Origin: Acidimicrobiia bacterium
Lineage (GTDB): Bacteria; Actinomycetota; Acidimicrobiia; Acidimicrobiales; Ilumatobacteraceae
Assembly: GCA_030425785.1 (NCBI GenBank)
Contig: JAUHYJ010000145.1
Location: 1-8,168, forward strand
Direction of reading: 5' to 3'
Length of the DNA stretch: 8,168 nucleotides
Positions 1-7,700 of this stretch are shown here, in pieces. A program made the translations under genes and the position numbers. Each line of letters starts with the position of its first letter. The stretch's first letter is position 1. The notes under the pieces were generated by a model. The model saw only the letters and a program-made list of their open reading frames with translations. It was not told the DNA's origin and did not search any database.

Positions 1-702
1 GACGGCGTCGTCGATCGCGCCGTTGCGGGTGTGGATGTCGGTGTGGCCGAGCTCGTACTTCGACACGCTGCCGAGTCCGGCCTGCTCGACGAGCGCCGGC
101 CCGGCGATCATCATCTGCGAGGTGTCGCGCACCATCACCGAATAGTGGGACGCGACCGCCCGAGCCGCACCGAACCCGGCGACGGAGCCGAGCACGAGCG
201 ACACCGACGGCGCGATGTTGAGGTGGTCGACGACGGTGTGCCACCCCGGCAGCACCGGGATGTACGTCCGGCCGGCCTGTTCGATCGTCTTGACCGAGCC
301 GCCGCCGGACATGCCGTCGAGCAGGCGCACGTGCGGGAGCCGCATCTCGGCGGCGACCGCCTCGGACGCCTCGCGCTTGGCCGAGATCGAGGCGTCGTTC
401 GACCCGCCGCGGACGGTGAAGTCGTCACCCGACACGACCGCCGGCCGCCCGTCGAGCTCGGCGATGCCGTAGACGAAGTTCGACGGCGTGAACTCGATCA
501 GATTGCCGTCGTCGTCGTAGCGGGCGACACCGGCCGTCTTGCCGATCTCCCAGAAGCTCCCGGCGTCGACGATGCGGTCGATCCGTTCCCGCACGGTGAA
601 CTTGCCGAAGTGGTGCTGGCGTTCGACCTTGTCGGCGCCGCCGAGCTGCTCGGCGAGGCACTCGCGCCGGTGCAGTTCGTCGAGTTCGGGCTCCCAGGTC
701 AC
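1..702 (-). CDS. Acyl-CoA carboxylase beta subunit (carboxyltransferase), N-terminal part, cut by window edge
   Basis: The 234 visible residues match the N-terminal half of a biotin-dependent acyl-CoA carboxylase beta subunit, the cytoplasmic protein that moves the carboxyl group from carboxybiotin to an acyl-CoA. Seen: an HFGKFTVRERID start typical of the family (residues 31-42), DDFTVRGGS (93-101), LLDGMSGGGSVKT (127-139), which occupies the place of the oxyanion-forming glycine loop, GRTYIPVLPG (144-153), LGSVAGFGAARAVASHYSVM (171-190) and the HTRNGAIDD segment (224-232). Family members are about 510-540 residues, so over half lies beyond base 1. The GTG start at 702-700 follows the stop of the preceding gene by one base and gives the expected family N-terminus; no clear Shine-Dalgarno sequence is present. 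It is the last visible gene of the four-gene minus-strand operon. No biotin carboxylase or biotin carrier gene is visible; it may lie to the left. Acetyl-, propionyl-, methylcrotonyl- or other acyl-CoA specificity cannot be assigned. Confidence 0.88.
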   Translation of the reverse strand, partial: MTWEPELDELHRRECLAEQLGGADKVERQHHFGKFTVRERIDRIVDAGSFWEIGKTAGVARYDDDGNLIEFTPSNFVYGIAELDGRPAVVSGDDFTVRGGSNDASISAKREASEAVAAEMRLPHVRLLDGMSGGGSVKTIEQAGRTYIPVLPGWHTVVDHLNIAPSVSLVLGSVAGFGAARAVASHYSVMVRDTSQMMIAGPALVEQAGLGSVSKYELGHTDIHTRNGAIDDAV

Positions 703-703
703 G

Positions 704-1183
704 TCACGCCCGCTTCAGATCGGTCACGAGTCCGCCGCTCGCGCGAGCGAGGTCGGCAGGGGCGAGCGGGAACACGTCGTGCCAGGTGCCGGCGGCGGCC
801 CAGACGATGTCGTGGTCGAGCAGGTCGGGGTCGACGAACACGCGCAGTTCGGTGTCGTGGCCGAACGGTGGTACACCGCCGATCGGGAAGCCGGTGACGC
901 GACGGACGGTGTCGGCGTCGACACGCTCGCACCGCGCTCCCCCGGCCGCGGCGGCGAGCTTGCGTTCGTCGAGCTGGTTGGCGCCGCTCACGTAGGCCAG
1001 CACCACCTCGCCGTCGACACCGAAGATCAGGCTCTTGACGATCTGCCCGACGTCGCACCCGACCGCGGCTGCTGCGTCAGCCGCCGTCTTGGCGCCCTCG
1101 GCCTGGTGGACCGGCTCGACGACCACGCCGGCGGCTCGCCCGGCCTCGATCACCTTGATGACGTTGCGGTGCCAGTCGCTCAT
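704..1183 (-). CDS. YbaK/EbsC family protein (aminoacyl-tRNA deacylase-like)
   Basis: A 159-residue cytoplasmic protein of the YbaK/aminoacyl-tRNA editing domain family. Characterised members hydrolyse mischarged tRNAs, such as Cys-tRNA(Pro) or Ala-tRNA(Pro), in trans. Seen: VGQIVKSLIF (residues 45-54) with the conserved lysine at 50, the VSGANQLDERKLA segment (65-77), TGFPIGGVPPFGH (97-109), the family hallmark, and the C-terminal AAAGTWHDVF stretch (129-138). Length is normal for a free-standing YbaK protein. The ATG at 1183-1181 overlaps the amidase stop as ATGA, so translation is probably coupled; its own TGA (706-704) lies one base before the carboxylase GTG. Which aminoacyl-tRNA it edits, or whether it acts on another ester, cannot be read from sequence. 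The position inside a transport/hydrolase/carboxylase operon is odd for a quality-control factor. The same frame stays open far upstream through the amidase, but only this part matches the family. Confidence 0.9.
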   Translation of the reverse strand: MSDWHRNVIKVIEAGRAAGVVVEPVHQAEGAKTAADAAAAVGCDVGQIVKSLIFGVDGEVVLAYVSGANQLDERKLAAAAGGARCERVDADTVRRVTGFPIGGVPPFGHDTELRVFVDPDLLDHDIVWAAAGTWHDVFPLAPADLARASGGLVTDLKRA

Positions 1184-2601
1184 GACCCGCCGACCGTAGC
1201 CCGCAACCCGCCGACCGGCACGGCCCGCTCCCACACCTTCGCGAACCCGAGCAGCTCGACGTCGCTGCGCGGCCGCCCGACGAACTGCACACCGACCGGC
1301 AGACCGTCGGGCGTGAACGCGGCCGGCATCGACACCGCCGGGCAACCGGTGAGCGTGATGTCGCTGCACGTGCGCATCCAGTCGATGTAGGTGTCCATGG
1401 CGGTGCCGTCGACCTCGCGCGGCCAGTCGAGCTCGACGTCGAACGGCACGACCTGGGATGTCGGCAGGGCGAGCACGTCGTACCGCTCGAAGAAGGCACG
1501 CACGCGCTCGACCAGGTCGGCGTGAGCGGCCGCCGCCCGTGCGTGGTCGACGAGGGAGTGCGAGCGCGCCGACTCGATGTTCCATCGCACCGTGTCCTTC
1601 AGCTGCTGGGGCGACCGGTCGTACCACGCGCCGGCGCTGATCTCGAAGTGCCACGCCCGGAGCGTCTGGAAGATCTCGCCGGCGTCGTGCAGATCGGGCC
1701 GATCGGACGTGACCTCGGCGCCCAGCTCGGTGAGCCGATCGGGCACGAACGACAGCGCGTCGCGCACCGCGTCGTCGACCGGCAGGCCGAGGTCGGGGGT
1801 CCAGGCGATGCGGGCACCGGCCAGCGACTCGGCCGTCTCCGCGAGCACCGCGGTGAACGCCGAGCCGGGTTCGGGGAGCGAGATCGGAACGCGCGGGTCG
1901 GGCCCGGCCACGACGCTCATCTGGAGTGCGAGATCGTCGACCGATCGCGCCATGGCACCGGACGTGCCGAGGCCCGACCACGGGGTGCGCGTCGGCCACG
2001 AGGGGACGCGACCGAACGACGGCCTGAGGCCCACGATGTTGCAGAACGAGGCCGGGTTGCGCAGCGATCCACCCATGTCGGACCCGTCCGCGATCGCCGT
2101 CATGCCCGTCGCGAGCGCGACGGCTGCCCCACCGCTCGACCCACCGCACGTCCGGCCGATGTCGTACGGGTTGCGGGTGGCGCCGAACACCGTGTTGAAG
2201 GTCTGCGACCCGGCGCCGAACTCCGGCGTGTTCGTCTTGCCGATCGTGACCGCGCCAGCGGCTCGCAGGCGCTGGACGACGAGACCGTCGACGTCGGGGA
2301 CGAACTCGGCGAACAGCGGCGATCCCATGGTGGTCCGGATGCCGGCCGTGAGCTCGAGGTCCTTGTGGGCGATGGGCAGTCCGTGGAGCGGCCCGATCTC
2401 GTCACCGCGTGCGATCGCCGCATCGGCCTCGGCGGCCCACGCCTCGGCCGACTCGGGTACGAGGGTGACGACCGCGTTCACGGTCGGGTTGACGTCGTCG
2501 ATCCGCTCGAGCGATGCGGCGAGCAGTTCCCGTGCCGACAGCTCGCGCCGACGGATCATCGCCGCCAACTCGACCGCCGAGCGTTCCCAGAGCTCGGTCA
2601 C
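1180..2601 (-). CDS. Amidase (amidase signature family hydrolase)
   Basis: A 473-residue amidase-signature enzyme, expected to hydrolyse a carboxylic amide (or ester) to the acid and ammonia or amine in the cytoplasm. The full Ser-cisSer-Lys triad is visible: K80 in LPIAHKDLEL, cis-S155 in CGGSSGGAA, and the nucleophile S179 in DGSDMGGSLRNPAS. The spacings of 75 and 24 residues equal those known in fatty acid amide hydrolase. The C-terminal TGCPAVSMPAAF and GLPVGVQFVGRP segments (418-443) also fit, and the length is typical. There is no signal peptide or membrane segment. The N-terminus (VTELWERSAVELAAMIRRRE) is that of the family, supporting the GTG at 2601-2599. That GTG overlaps the transporter stop as GTGA; the amidase stop overlaps the next ATG as ATGA. 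A GatA role is unlikely because no gatC/gatB neighbours are seen. Natural substrate unknown; the adjacent transporter may supply it. Confidence 0.93.
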   Translation of the reverse strand: MTELWERSAVELAAMIRRRELSARELLAASLERIDDVNPTVNAVVTLVPESAEAWAAEADAAIARGDEIGPLHGLPIAHKDLELTAGIRTTMGSPLFAEFVPDVDGLVVQRLRAAGAVTIGKTNTPEFGAGSQTFNTVFGATRNPYDIGRTCGGSSGGAAVALATGMTAIADGSDMGGSLRNPASFCNIVGLRPSFGRVPSWPTRTPWSGLGTSGAMARSVDDLALQMSVVAGPDPRVPISLPEPGSAFTAVLAETAESLAGARIAWTPDLGLPVDDAVRDALSFVPDRLTELGAEVTSDRPDLHDAGEIFQTLRAWHFEISAGAWYDRSPQQLKDTVRWNIESARSHSLVDHARAAAAHADLVERVRAFFERYDVLALPTSQVVPFDVELDWPREVDGTAMDTYIDWMRTCSDITLTGCPAVSMPAAFTPDGLPVGVQFVGRPRSDVELLGFAKVWERAVPVGGLRATVGGS

Positions 2602-3881
2602 GTCGCACCGTCCGCGGTGCGCGCCGGGGACGCGGGGCCCGACCACAGGAACGCCACCGCGCCGACGATCGAACAGCACCCCGCCACCACGTACGACGTC
2701 CGGTAGCCACCCGAGGCGTCGTGGAGCCAGCCGAGGAGCAGCGGCCCGCCGGCCGTGCCGACCAGGCCGTAGAGCTGGGCCCGGCTGTAGATACGCGGGT
2801 AGTCGCGCACGCCGAACCGCTCGGCGATCAGCAGCGGCTGCAACATCAAGATGTTGCCGATCGTCGCGCCGAACAGGACGATCCAGGCGAAGAGCGCCGA
2901 GGTCGAACCGGCGAACGCGAGCCCGACCATCGCGAGGGTCTGGAGCATCGCGAGCGTCGCGGTGAACGCGATCATGGGCACCGAGGCCACGACGCGCCCG
3001 CCGATGAGCCGCGCCACGACCGAGGTCGCGGCGAGCACGAGCGTCGCGAGCGCGGCCGTGTCGGCCGTGGTGCGCTCTTCGACCAGCTTGACGAGCTGCT
3101 GGATGCCGCCGACCTGCGAGCCGAGCGCGAGCACGTAGCCGAGCGTGACGCCGAGGAAGAAGCGACTCGCGACCGCCTCGCGGAACGGCGTGCCCTCGGC
3201 GAGGACGGGGGCGGCGCCGGGCGCAGCGCGTTCGCCGTCGGGGCGCCAGCCGAGCGGCGCCGGGTCGGGCACGACCAGGAACCAGGTGACCGGCACGATG
3301 CCCACCACGAAGACGAGACCCAGCCACGGTGTGCCGGACTCGAGGCCTTGCCGATCGAGGAGCCACTTGGCGGCGGGCGTGATGAGGATGCCGCCGGCCG
3401 AGAGCCCCGTCGACGCCACCGACAGCGCCACGCCGCGTCGGCGATGGAACCATCGCGTCACGACCGTCGTCATCGGCACCAGCCCGGCGAGCGCCCAACC
3501 GGTCGCGAACACGCCGTACACGACGAACAGCTGCCACTTCGCCGTCACCTGGCCGAGCAGGCCGAGCGCGATGCCGCCGACGAGCCCGCCGACCATCACG
3601 ACGACGCGCACGTCGTAGCGGGCGATCAGGCGCGCGGCTCCGACGCCGACGACACCACCGACGAAGAAGAACCAGGTGGTCGCGAGCGAGATCGACGAGA
3701 CGTCCCAGCCGCGTTCCTTGCTGAGCGCGTTGAGATAGACCGCCAGCCCGTAGAACCCGAGACCCGACGACGTGGTGAGCACCGTGAAGCACCCGGCGAC
3801 GACCCACCAACCGGGGAAGCGATCGCCCCACCGAGACGGTCGCGCCGCGTCTCTCAGCGGGTTCTCAGCCTCCGGGGTCAC
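2598..3881 (-). CDS. MFS transporter, monocarboxylate/oxalate-formate antiporter-like
   Basis: A 427-residue integral membrane protein with about twelve hydrophobic segments, roughly at residues 24-45, 62-84, 94-112, 115-137, 151-172, 186-205, then a hydrophilic loop 206-238, and 240-262, 275-297, 302-324, 328-350, 367-388, 395-415. That is the 6+6 layout of the major facilitator superfamily. The start GWWVVAGCF (24-32), the WFHRRRGVALSVASTGLSAGG segment after the fourth helix (144-164) and the YPRIYSRAQLYGLVG region (361-375) resemble monocarboxylate and oxalate/formate-type MFS carriers. The loop 2-3 motif is degenerate (around 80-92). Substrate is unknown; an organic acid or a small amide is plausible given the coupled amidase. 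The GTG start at 3881 is supported by a TANNNT hexamer placed for a leaderless transcript, and it leaves a normal cytoplasmic N-terminus. First gene of the operon; its stop overlaps the amidase start by four bases. Confidence 0.9.
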   Translation of the reverse strand: MTPEAENPLRDAARPSRWGDRFPGWWVVAGCFTVLTTSSGLGFYGLAVYLNALSKERGWDVSSISLATTWFFFVGGVVGVGAARLIARYDVRVVVMVGGLVGGIALGLLGQVTAKWQLFVVYGVFATGWALAGLVPMTTVVTRWFHRRRGVALSVASTGLSAGGILITPAAKWLLDRQGLESGTPWLGLVFVVGIVPVTWFLVVPDPAPLGWRPDGERAAPGAAPVLAEGTPFREAVASRFFLGVTLGYVLALGSQVGGIQQLVKLVEERTTADTAALATLVLAATSVVARLIGGRVVASVPMIAFTATLAMLQTLAMVGLAFAGSTSALFAWIVLFGATIGNILMLQPLLIAERFGVRDYPRIYSRAQLYGLVGTAGGPLLLGWLHDASGGYRTSYVVAGCCSIVGAVAFLWSGPASPARTADGAT

Positions 3882-3887
3882 GGCCGA

Positions 3888-3893
3888 ACCGTA
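3888..3893 (-). promoter_or_regulatory. Candidate -10 element for the MFS-amidase-ybaK-carboxylase operon
   Basis: Read on the minus strand, the hexamer TACGGT fits the actinobacterial TANNNT -10 pattern. It ends seven bases upstream of the transporter GTG, so transcription would begin at or next to the start codon and give a leaderless mRNA. A weak -35-like TTCACG lies at 3918-3913 with a 19-base spacer. No ribosome binding site is visible, which is consistent with leaderless translation. Motif match only. Confidence 0.4.
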
Positions 3894-3909
3894 CCGATCC
3901 GGGCGTCGA

Positions 3910-3915
3910 TATCGT
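3910..3915 (+). promoter_or_regulatory. Candidate -10 element for htpX
   Basis: TATCGT fits TANNNT and lies ten bases before the ATG at 3926, giving a leaderless or nearly leaderless htpX transcript. It covers the first two bases of the alternative GTG start at 3914. If it is the real -10 element, that GTG would not be transcribed and the ATG at 3926 is the start. No convincing -35 element is seen. The hexamer overlaps the 8-base palindrome CGATATCG (3907-3914). Confidence 0.3.
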
Positions 3916-3925
3916 GAACCGCACG

Positions 3926-4792
3926 ATGTTCACCAACACGATGAAGACCGGTGTCCTCCTGGCTGGCATGGGCGGTCTGATCGTCGCCGTCGCCGGCATC
4001 CTGGGCGGTGGCTCGAGCGGATCGCTCGTCATCGGCCTCGTCCTGGCGCTCGTCATGGTGGGCGGCTCGTACTGGTTCAGCGACAAGCTCGCCCTCAAGG
4101 CCGGCGGCGCACAGCCGATCACCCGCGAGCAGGCACCCGAGTTCTACGACATGGTCGCCCGGTTGGCCGAGCGGGCGAACCTGCCGATGCCCACGGTGGC
4201 GATCTCCCCCAGTCCGCAGCCGAACGCGTTCGCCACGGGACGCAACCCGAACCACGCCGTCGTGTGCGCGACCCAGGGCCTGTTGCAGCACCTGACCCGC
4301 GACGAGGTCGAAGGCGTGATGGCGCACGAGCTCATGCACGTCAAGCATCGCGACATCCTCATCGGGTCGGTGGCGGCGGCCATCGCCACCGCGATCTCGT
4401 TCATGGCGCAGATGGCGATGTTCTCGTCGATGTTCGGCGGGCGCGACCGCCGCGAGGGCAGCAACCCGATCGCGATGCTCGCCGTCGCGCTGTTGGCGCC
4501 GATCGCGGCGTCGCTCATCCAGATGGCCGTGTCGCGATCGCGCGAGTACGACGCCGACCGCGGCGCTGCCGAGCTGATCGGCTCGGGCGAGCCGCTGGCA
4601 CGGGCGCTCGAGAAGATCGAGGTGCTCGCGAAGCGTTCACCGATGGCGATCCAGCCGGCGCAGGCGTCCCACTACATCCACAACCCGCTCGCCGAGGCCC
4701 GATCGAGCCACGGTGAGGGCGGTGGGATGGCCAAGCTGTTCAGCACGCACCCGCCGACGCAGGAACGCATCCGCCGTCTCCGCTCGATCTGA
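3926..4792 (+). CDS. htpX: HtpX-type membrane zinc metalloprotease (M48 family)
   Basis: A 288-residue M48B protease homologous to HtpX, a membrane-quality-control endopeptidase with a cytoplasmic catalytic domain. Seen: hydrophobic helices near residues 9-27 and 32-50, the FSDKLALKA segment (51-59), NAFATGRNP (100-108), the zinc-binding HELMH (H134, E135, H138) followed by KHRDI, two further hydrophobic segments (about 146-168 and 183-203), SRSREYDAD (203-211) with the third zinc ligand E207, and a C-terminal LFSTHPPTQERI (271-282). Length and motif order are normal for the family, so the enzyme should be active. An in-frame GTG at 3914 would add four residues. I prefer the ATG because a candidate -10 hexamer overlaps the GTG; neither start has a Shine-Dalgarno sequence. 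The gene diverges from the transporter operon and ends three bases from the stop of the convergent cyclic-di-GMP gene. No heat-shock regulatory site was recognised. Confidence 0.95.
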   Translation: MFTNTMKTGVLLAGMGGLIVAVAGILGGGSSGSLVIGLVLALVMVGGSYWFSDKLALKAGGAQPITREQAPEFYDMVARLAERANLPMPTVAISPSPQPNAFATGRNPNHAVVCATQGLLQHLTRDEVEGVMAHELMHVKHRDILIGSVAAAIATAISFMAQMAMFSSMFGGRDRREGSNPIAMLAVALLAPIAASLIQMAVSRSREYDADRGAAELIGSGEPLARALEKIEVLAKRSPMAIQPAQASHYIHNPLAEARSSHGEGGGMAKLFSTHPPTQERIRRLRSI

Positions 4793-4795
4793 GCG

Positions 4796-7700
4796 TCAGC
4801 CGCCGACGGCGGGGGCGACGTCGGCCTCGGAGGCCGCGAGCCATGTCTCGAAGTCGGCGCTCGGCATCGGACGCGCCAAGAGGTACCCCTGCCCGAGCTC
4901 ACATCCCAGCTGATGCAGGAACGACGCCTGGGTCGTCGTCTCGATCCCCTCGGCGACGATGCCGATCCCGAGTGCGCTCGCGAGCGCGACGATCGCACGC
5001 ACGATCTCGCGCTGCTGGACGTCGACCTCGGAGCCGTGGACGAACGACCTGTCGATCTTGAGGCAGTCGATGTCGAGGCGGGTCAGGTACTGCAGGGCGG
5101 AGTACCCGGTGCCGAAGTCGTCGATCGCCAGCGACACGCCGAGCTCGCTGAGCGTCCTGAGCGAGCGGTTCACCTGCGGGATGTCGTCGAGCAGCAGGCT
5201 CTCGGTGAGCTCGAGTGTGAGCCAGCGCGGGTCGACCCCGGTCGTCGCCATCGCTTCGCGGACGGCGTCCTCGATGTCGCCGAGGGTGAACTGCCGGCTC
5301 GAGACGTTCACGGCGAACTGCAGCGGCACCGCTCGACGGGTGTTGATCACGACGGCGAGTTCGGCGACCTGCCGCAGTACCCAGCGACCGAGCGCGATGA
5401 TGTCACCGGTCTGCTCGGCGATCGGGATGAACTCGTCGGGACGGACCGACCCCAGCTCGGGGTGGTCCCAGCGCAGCAGCGCCTCGGCGCCCCACACCGT
5501 CGACGTACCGCCGAGCCGGTAGATCGGCTGGAGGTGCACCGACATCTCGGTGTCCGGGTCACATGCCCGAAGCGCGTGTTCGAGCGTCGTCCGCCGCTCC
5601 ATCGCCGCTCGCAGATCGCGGCGGAAGTACTCGACGTGGCCGCGACCACGTCGCTTCGCTTCGTAGAGCGCGAGGTCGGCGTGCGCCAGCAGTTCGTCGA
5701 CGTCGGCACCGTCGCTCGGCAGGAAGGCGATGCCCATGCAGACGTCGACGGGCGGGACCCGAACTCCGTCGATGTGCGTGAGCGACGTGAGCTGGCTACG
5801 CGCGCGATGTGCGACGAGTGAAGCGTCGCCCGGGGTGTCGATACGCGACAGGATGACCACGAACTCGTCACCGCCGAGCCGGACCAGCAGATCATCGGGG
5901 CCGATGCACTGCCGCAGACGGTGCGCCGCCTCCTGGAGGATCCGGTCACCGAACTGGTGACCGAAGTGGTCGTTGATCGCCTTGAAGCCGTCGAGGTCGA
6001 GCAGGATCAGTGCGCCACCGTTCCCGTCGGCCCGTCGCGCCTCGATCACCTCGGGGAGGCGCTCGTAGAGCACACCGCGGCTCGCCACGCCGGTCAGGAC
6101 GTCGGTGCTGGCCGCCCTCGCGAGTTCGTCCTGATGACGCAACGCCTCGGTGACGTCACGACCGATGCCGAGCACGCTCACGAGCGTGCCCTCGTTGTCG
6201 AACTCGGGGATCAGGCGGACGTCGTGCATCGTCAGGTCACCCGTGATCGGGTCGACGAACCGCTGCTGGACGTTACGAGGCAGTCCGTCGGTGATGACGT
6301 CGAGGACCGCGGGCCCGACGACGTCCGACCGGTCCCCGAGCGCCGCCACGTGGTGGCCGACCAGTTCCTCGACCGGCTGAGCGTGGAGGGTCGCCAGTGC
6401 AGGGTTGACGTAGGTCCTGACGCCGTCGGTGTCCCAGCGGGCGATGTAGTCGGTGTTGTTCTCCGCGAGCGTCCGGAACTCGCGTTCGCGTTCGGTGACC
6501 TGTTGCTGGGCCTCGATCAGCGCCGTGACGTCGTGACCGATGGTGAGCACGCTGACGAACTGACCGTCGATGTCGAATTCGGGGATGACCTGGATCTGGT
6601 GCACGACCTGCTTGCCCGTCCGATTGTTGGTCCAGCACCACTGCAGCTGCCGCGGCCCCTGGTCGGCAATGACGTCGAGGACGGCAGCCGACACACTGTC
6701 GTCCGGGTCGTCCGACGTCACGCGCCGACCGACGAGTTCCTCCGGCGATTTCCGGTAGAGGCGGGCAAGCGATCGGTTCACGTAGGTGCGGACACCATGT
6801 CGGTCGAAGCGGGAGACGTAGTCGGTGTTGTTCTCGGCCAGCGTCCGGAACTCCCGCTCGCGTTCCGCAACTCGCTGCTGCGCCAGCGCGAGGTCCGTGA
6901 CGTCGCGCCCGATGGCGAGCACTCCGACCATCCGGCCGTCGGTGCCGAACTCGGGGATCACCTGCACGTGGTGCACCGCCTCGTCACCGGTCGCCGGGTC
7001 GTTCGAGCGCTGCTCGATCACGCGCGGTTCGCCCTCGCGGACGACCTCGGCGATGACATCCAACATGTCGGAGCGGTCGCCGAGCGTGTCCGCGGCCGGT
7101 TGCCCGATGAGCGCGTCCGGCGTCGTCCCGTGCATCCGGGCGAGCGCCGGGTTGACGTAGGTGCGGACACCATCGAGGTCGTAGCGGGCGATGTAGTCGG
7201 TGTTGTTCTCCGCCAGCGTCCGGAACTCTCGCTCGCGTTCCGCCGCCTCCTGCCGTGCCGACACCAGATCGGTGACGTCACGACCGATGGCGAGCACGCT
7301 GACGAACTCGCCGTCCGCGTCGAACTCCGGCACCACGCGAACGTCGTGCACCAACGGCACTCCACCCGCCGAACGGTCGACGCGGACCGTGACGCTGCGG
7401 GCCCGGCGGTCATCGATGACGCCGTGGATCGCCTCGACGACACCGGACGCGCCATCGGCCATCGCGCTCACCGACTGCCCGATCAGCTCGTCGGGCTCGA
7501 CGCCGTACAGCTCGGCGAGTGCCGGGTTGACGTAGATGCGAACCCCGTCGGGGTCGTAGCGGGCGATGAAGTCGGTGTTGTTCTCCGCGAGGGAGCGGAA
7601 CTCGCGCTCGCGCTCGGCGACCTGCTGCTGGGCCTCGACGAGGTCGGTGACGTTGCGTCCGATCGAGATCGCCCCGACGATCTCACCGTGCTCGTCGCGC

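Noticed and set aside
31..897. A 288-residue plus-strand frame antisense to the carboxylase and YbaK genes
   Set aside because: It spans the junction of two well-supported minus-strand genes and has no family resemblance; shadow composition.
704..2149. A 481-residue minus-strand frame that would extend the YbaK gene upstream
   Set aside because: The extension overlaps the amidase in another frame and has Arg/Pro-rich shadow composition. The family N-terminus coincides with the ATG at 1183 in the ATGA overlap.
1180..3831. An 883-residue minus-strand open frame reading through the transporter region into the amidase
   Set aside because: Only its last 473 residues match a protein family. The upstream part is Arg/Ala-rich low-complexity sequence lying in another frame of the clear MFS gene, as expected when GC-rich DNA rarely makes stop codons.
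2514..3917. A 467-residue plus-strand open frame antisense to the MFS transporter
   Set aside because: Extremely rich in Arg, Glu, Asp and His with no recognisable domain or hydrophobic core. It is the mirror of the real transporter's codon usage.
3914..3925. GTG at 3914 as the htpX start
   Set aside because: It cannot be excluded, since it adds only four residues, but a candidate -10 hexamer overlaps it and the ATG at 3926 gives an equally good N-terminus. Kept as the alternative.
4913..5821. A 302-residue plus-strand frame antisense to the GGDEF-EAL gene
   Set aside because: Low-complexity Arg/Asp/Val-rich product opposite conserved EAL and GGDEF coding sequence.
6449..7585. Short direct repeats with regular spacing considered as a CRISPR-like or mobile repeat array
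   Set aside because: The spacing of about 375 bases and the reading frame show that they encode the ENNTD segment of successive PAS domains; there are no spacer-like units.
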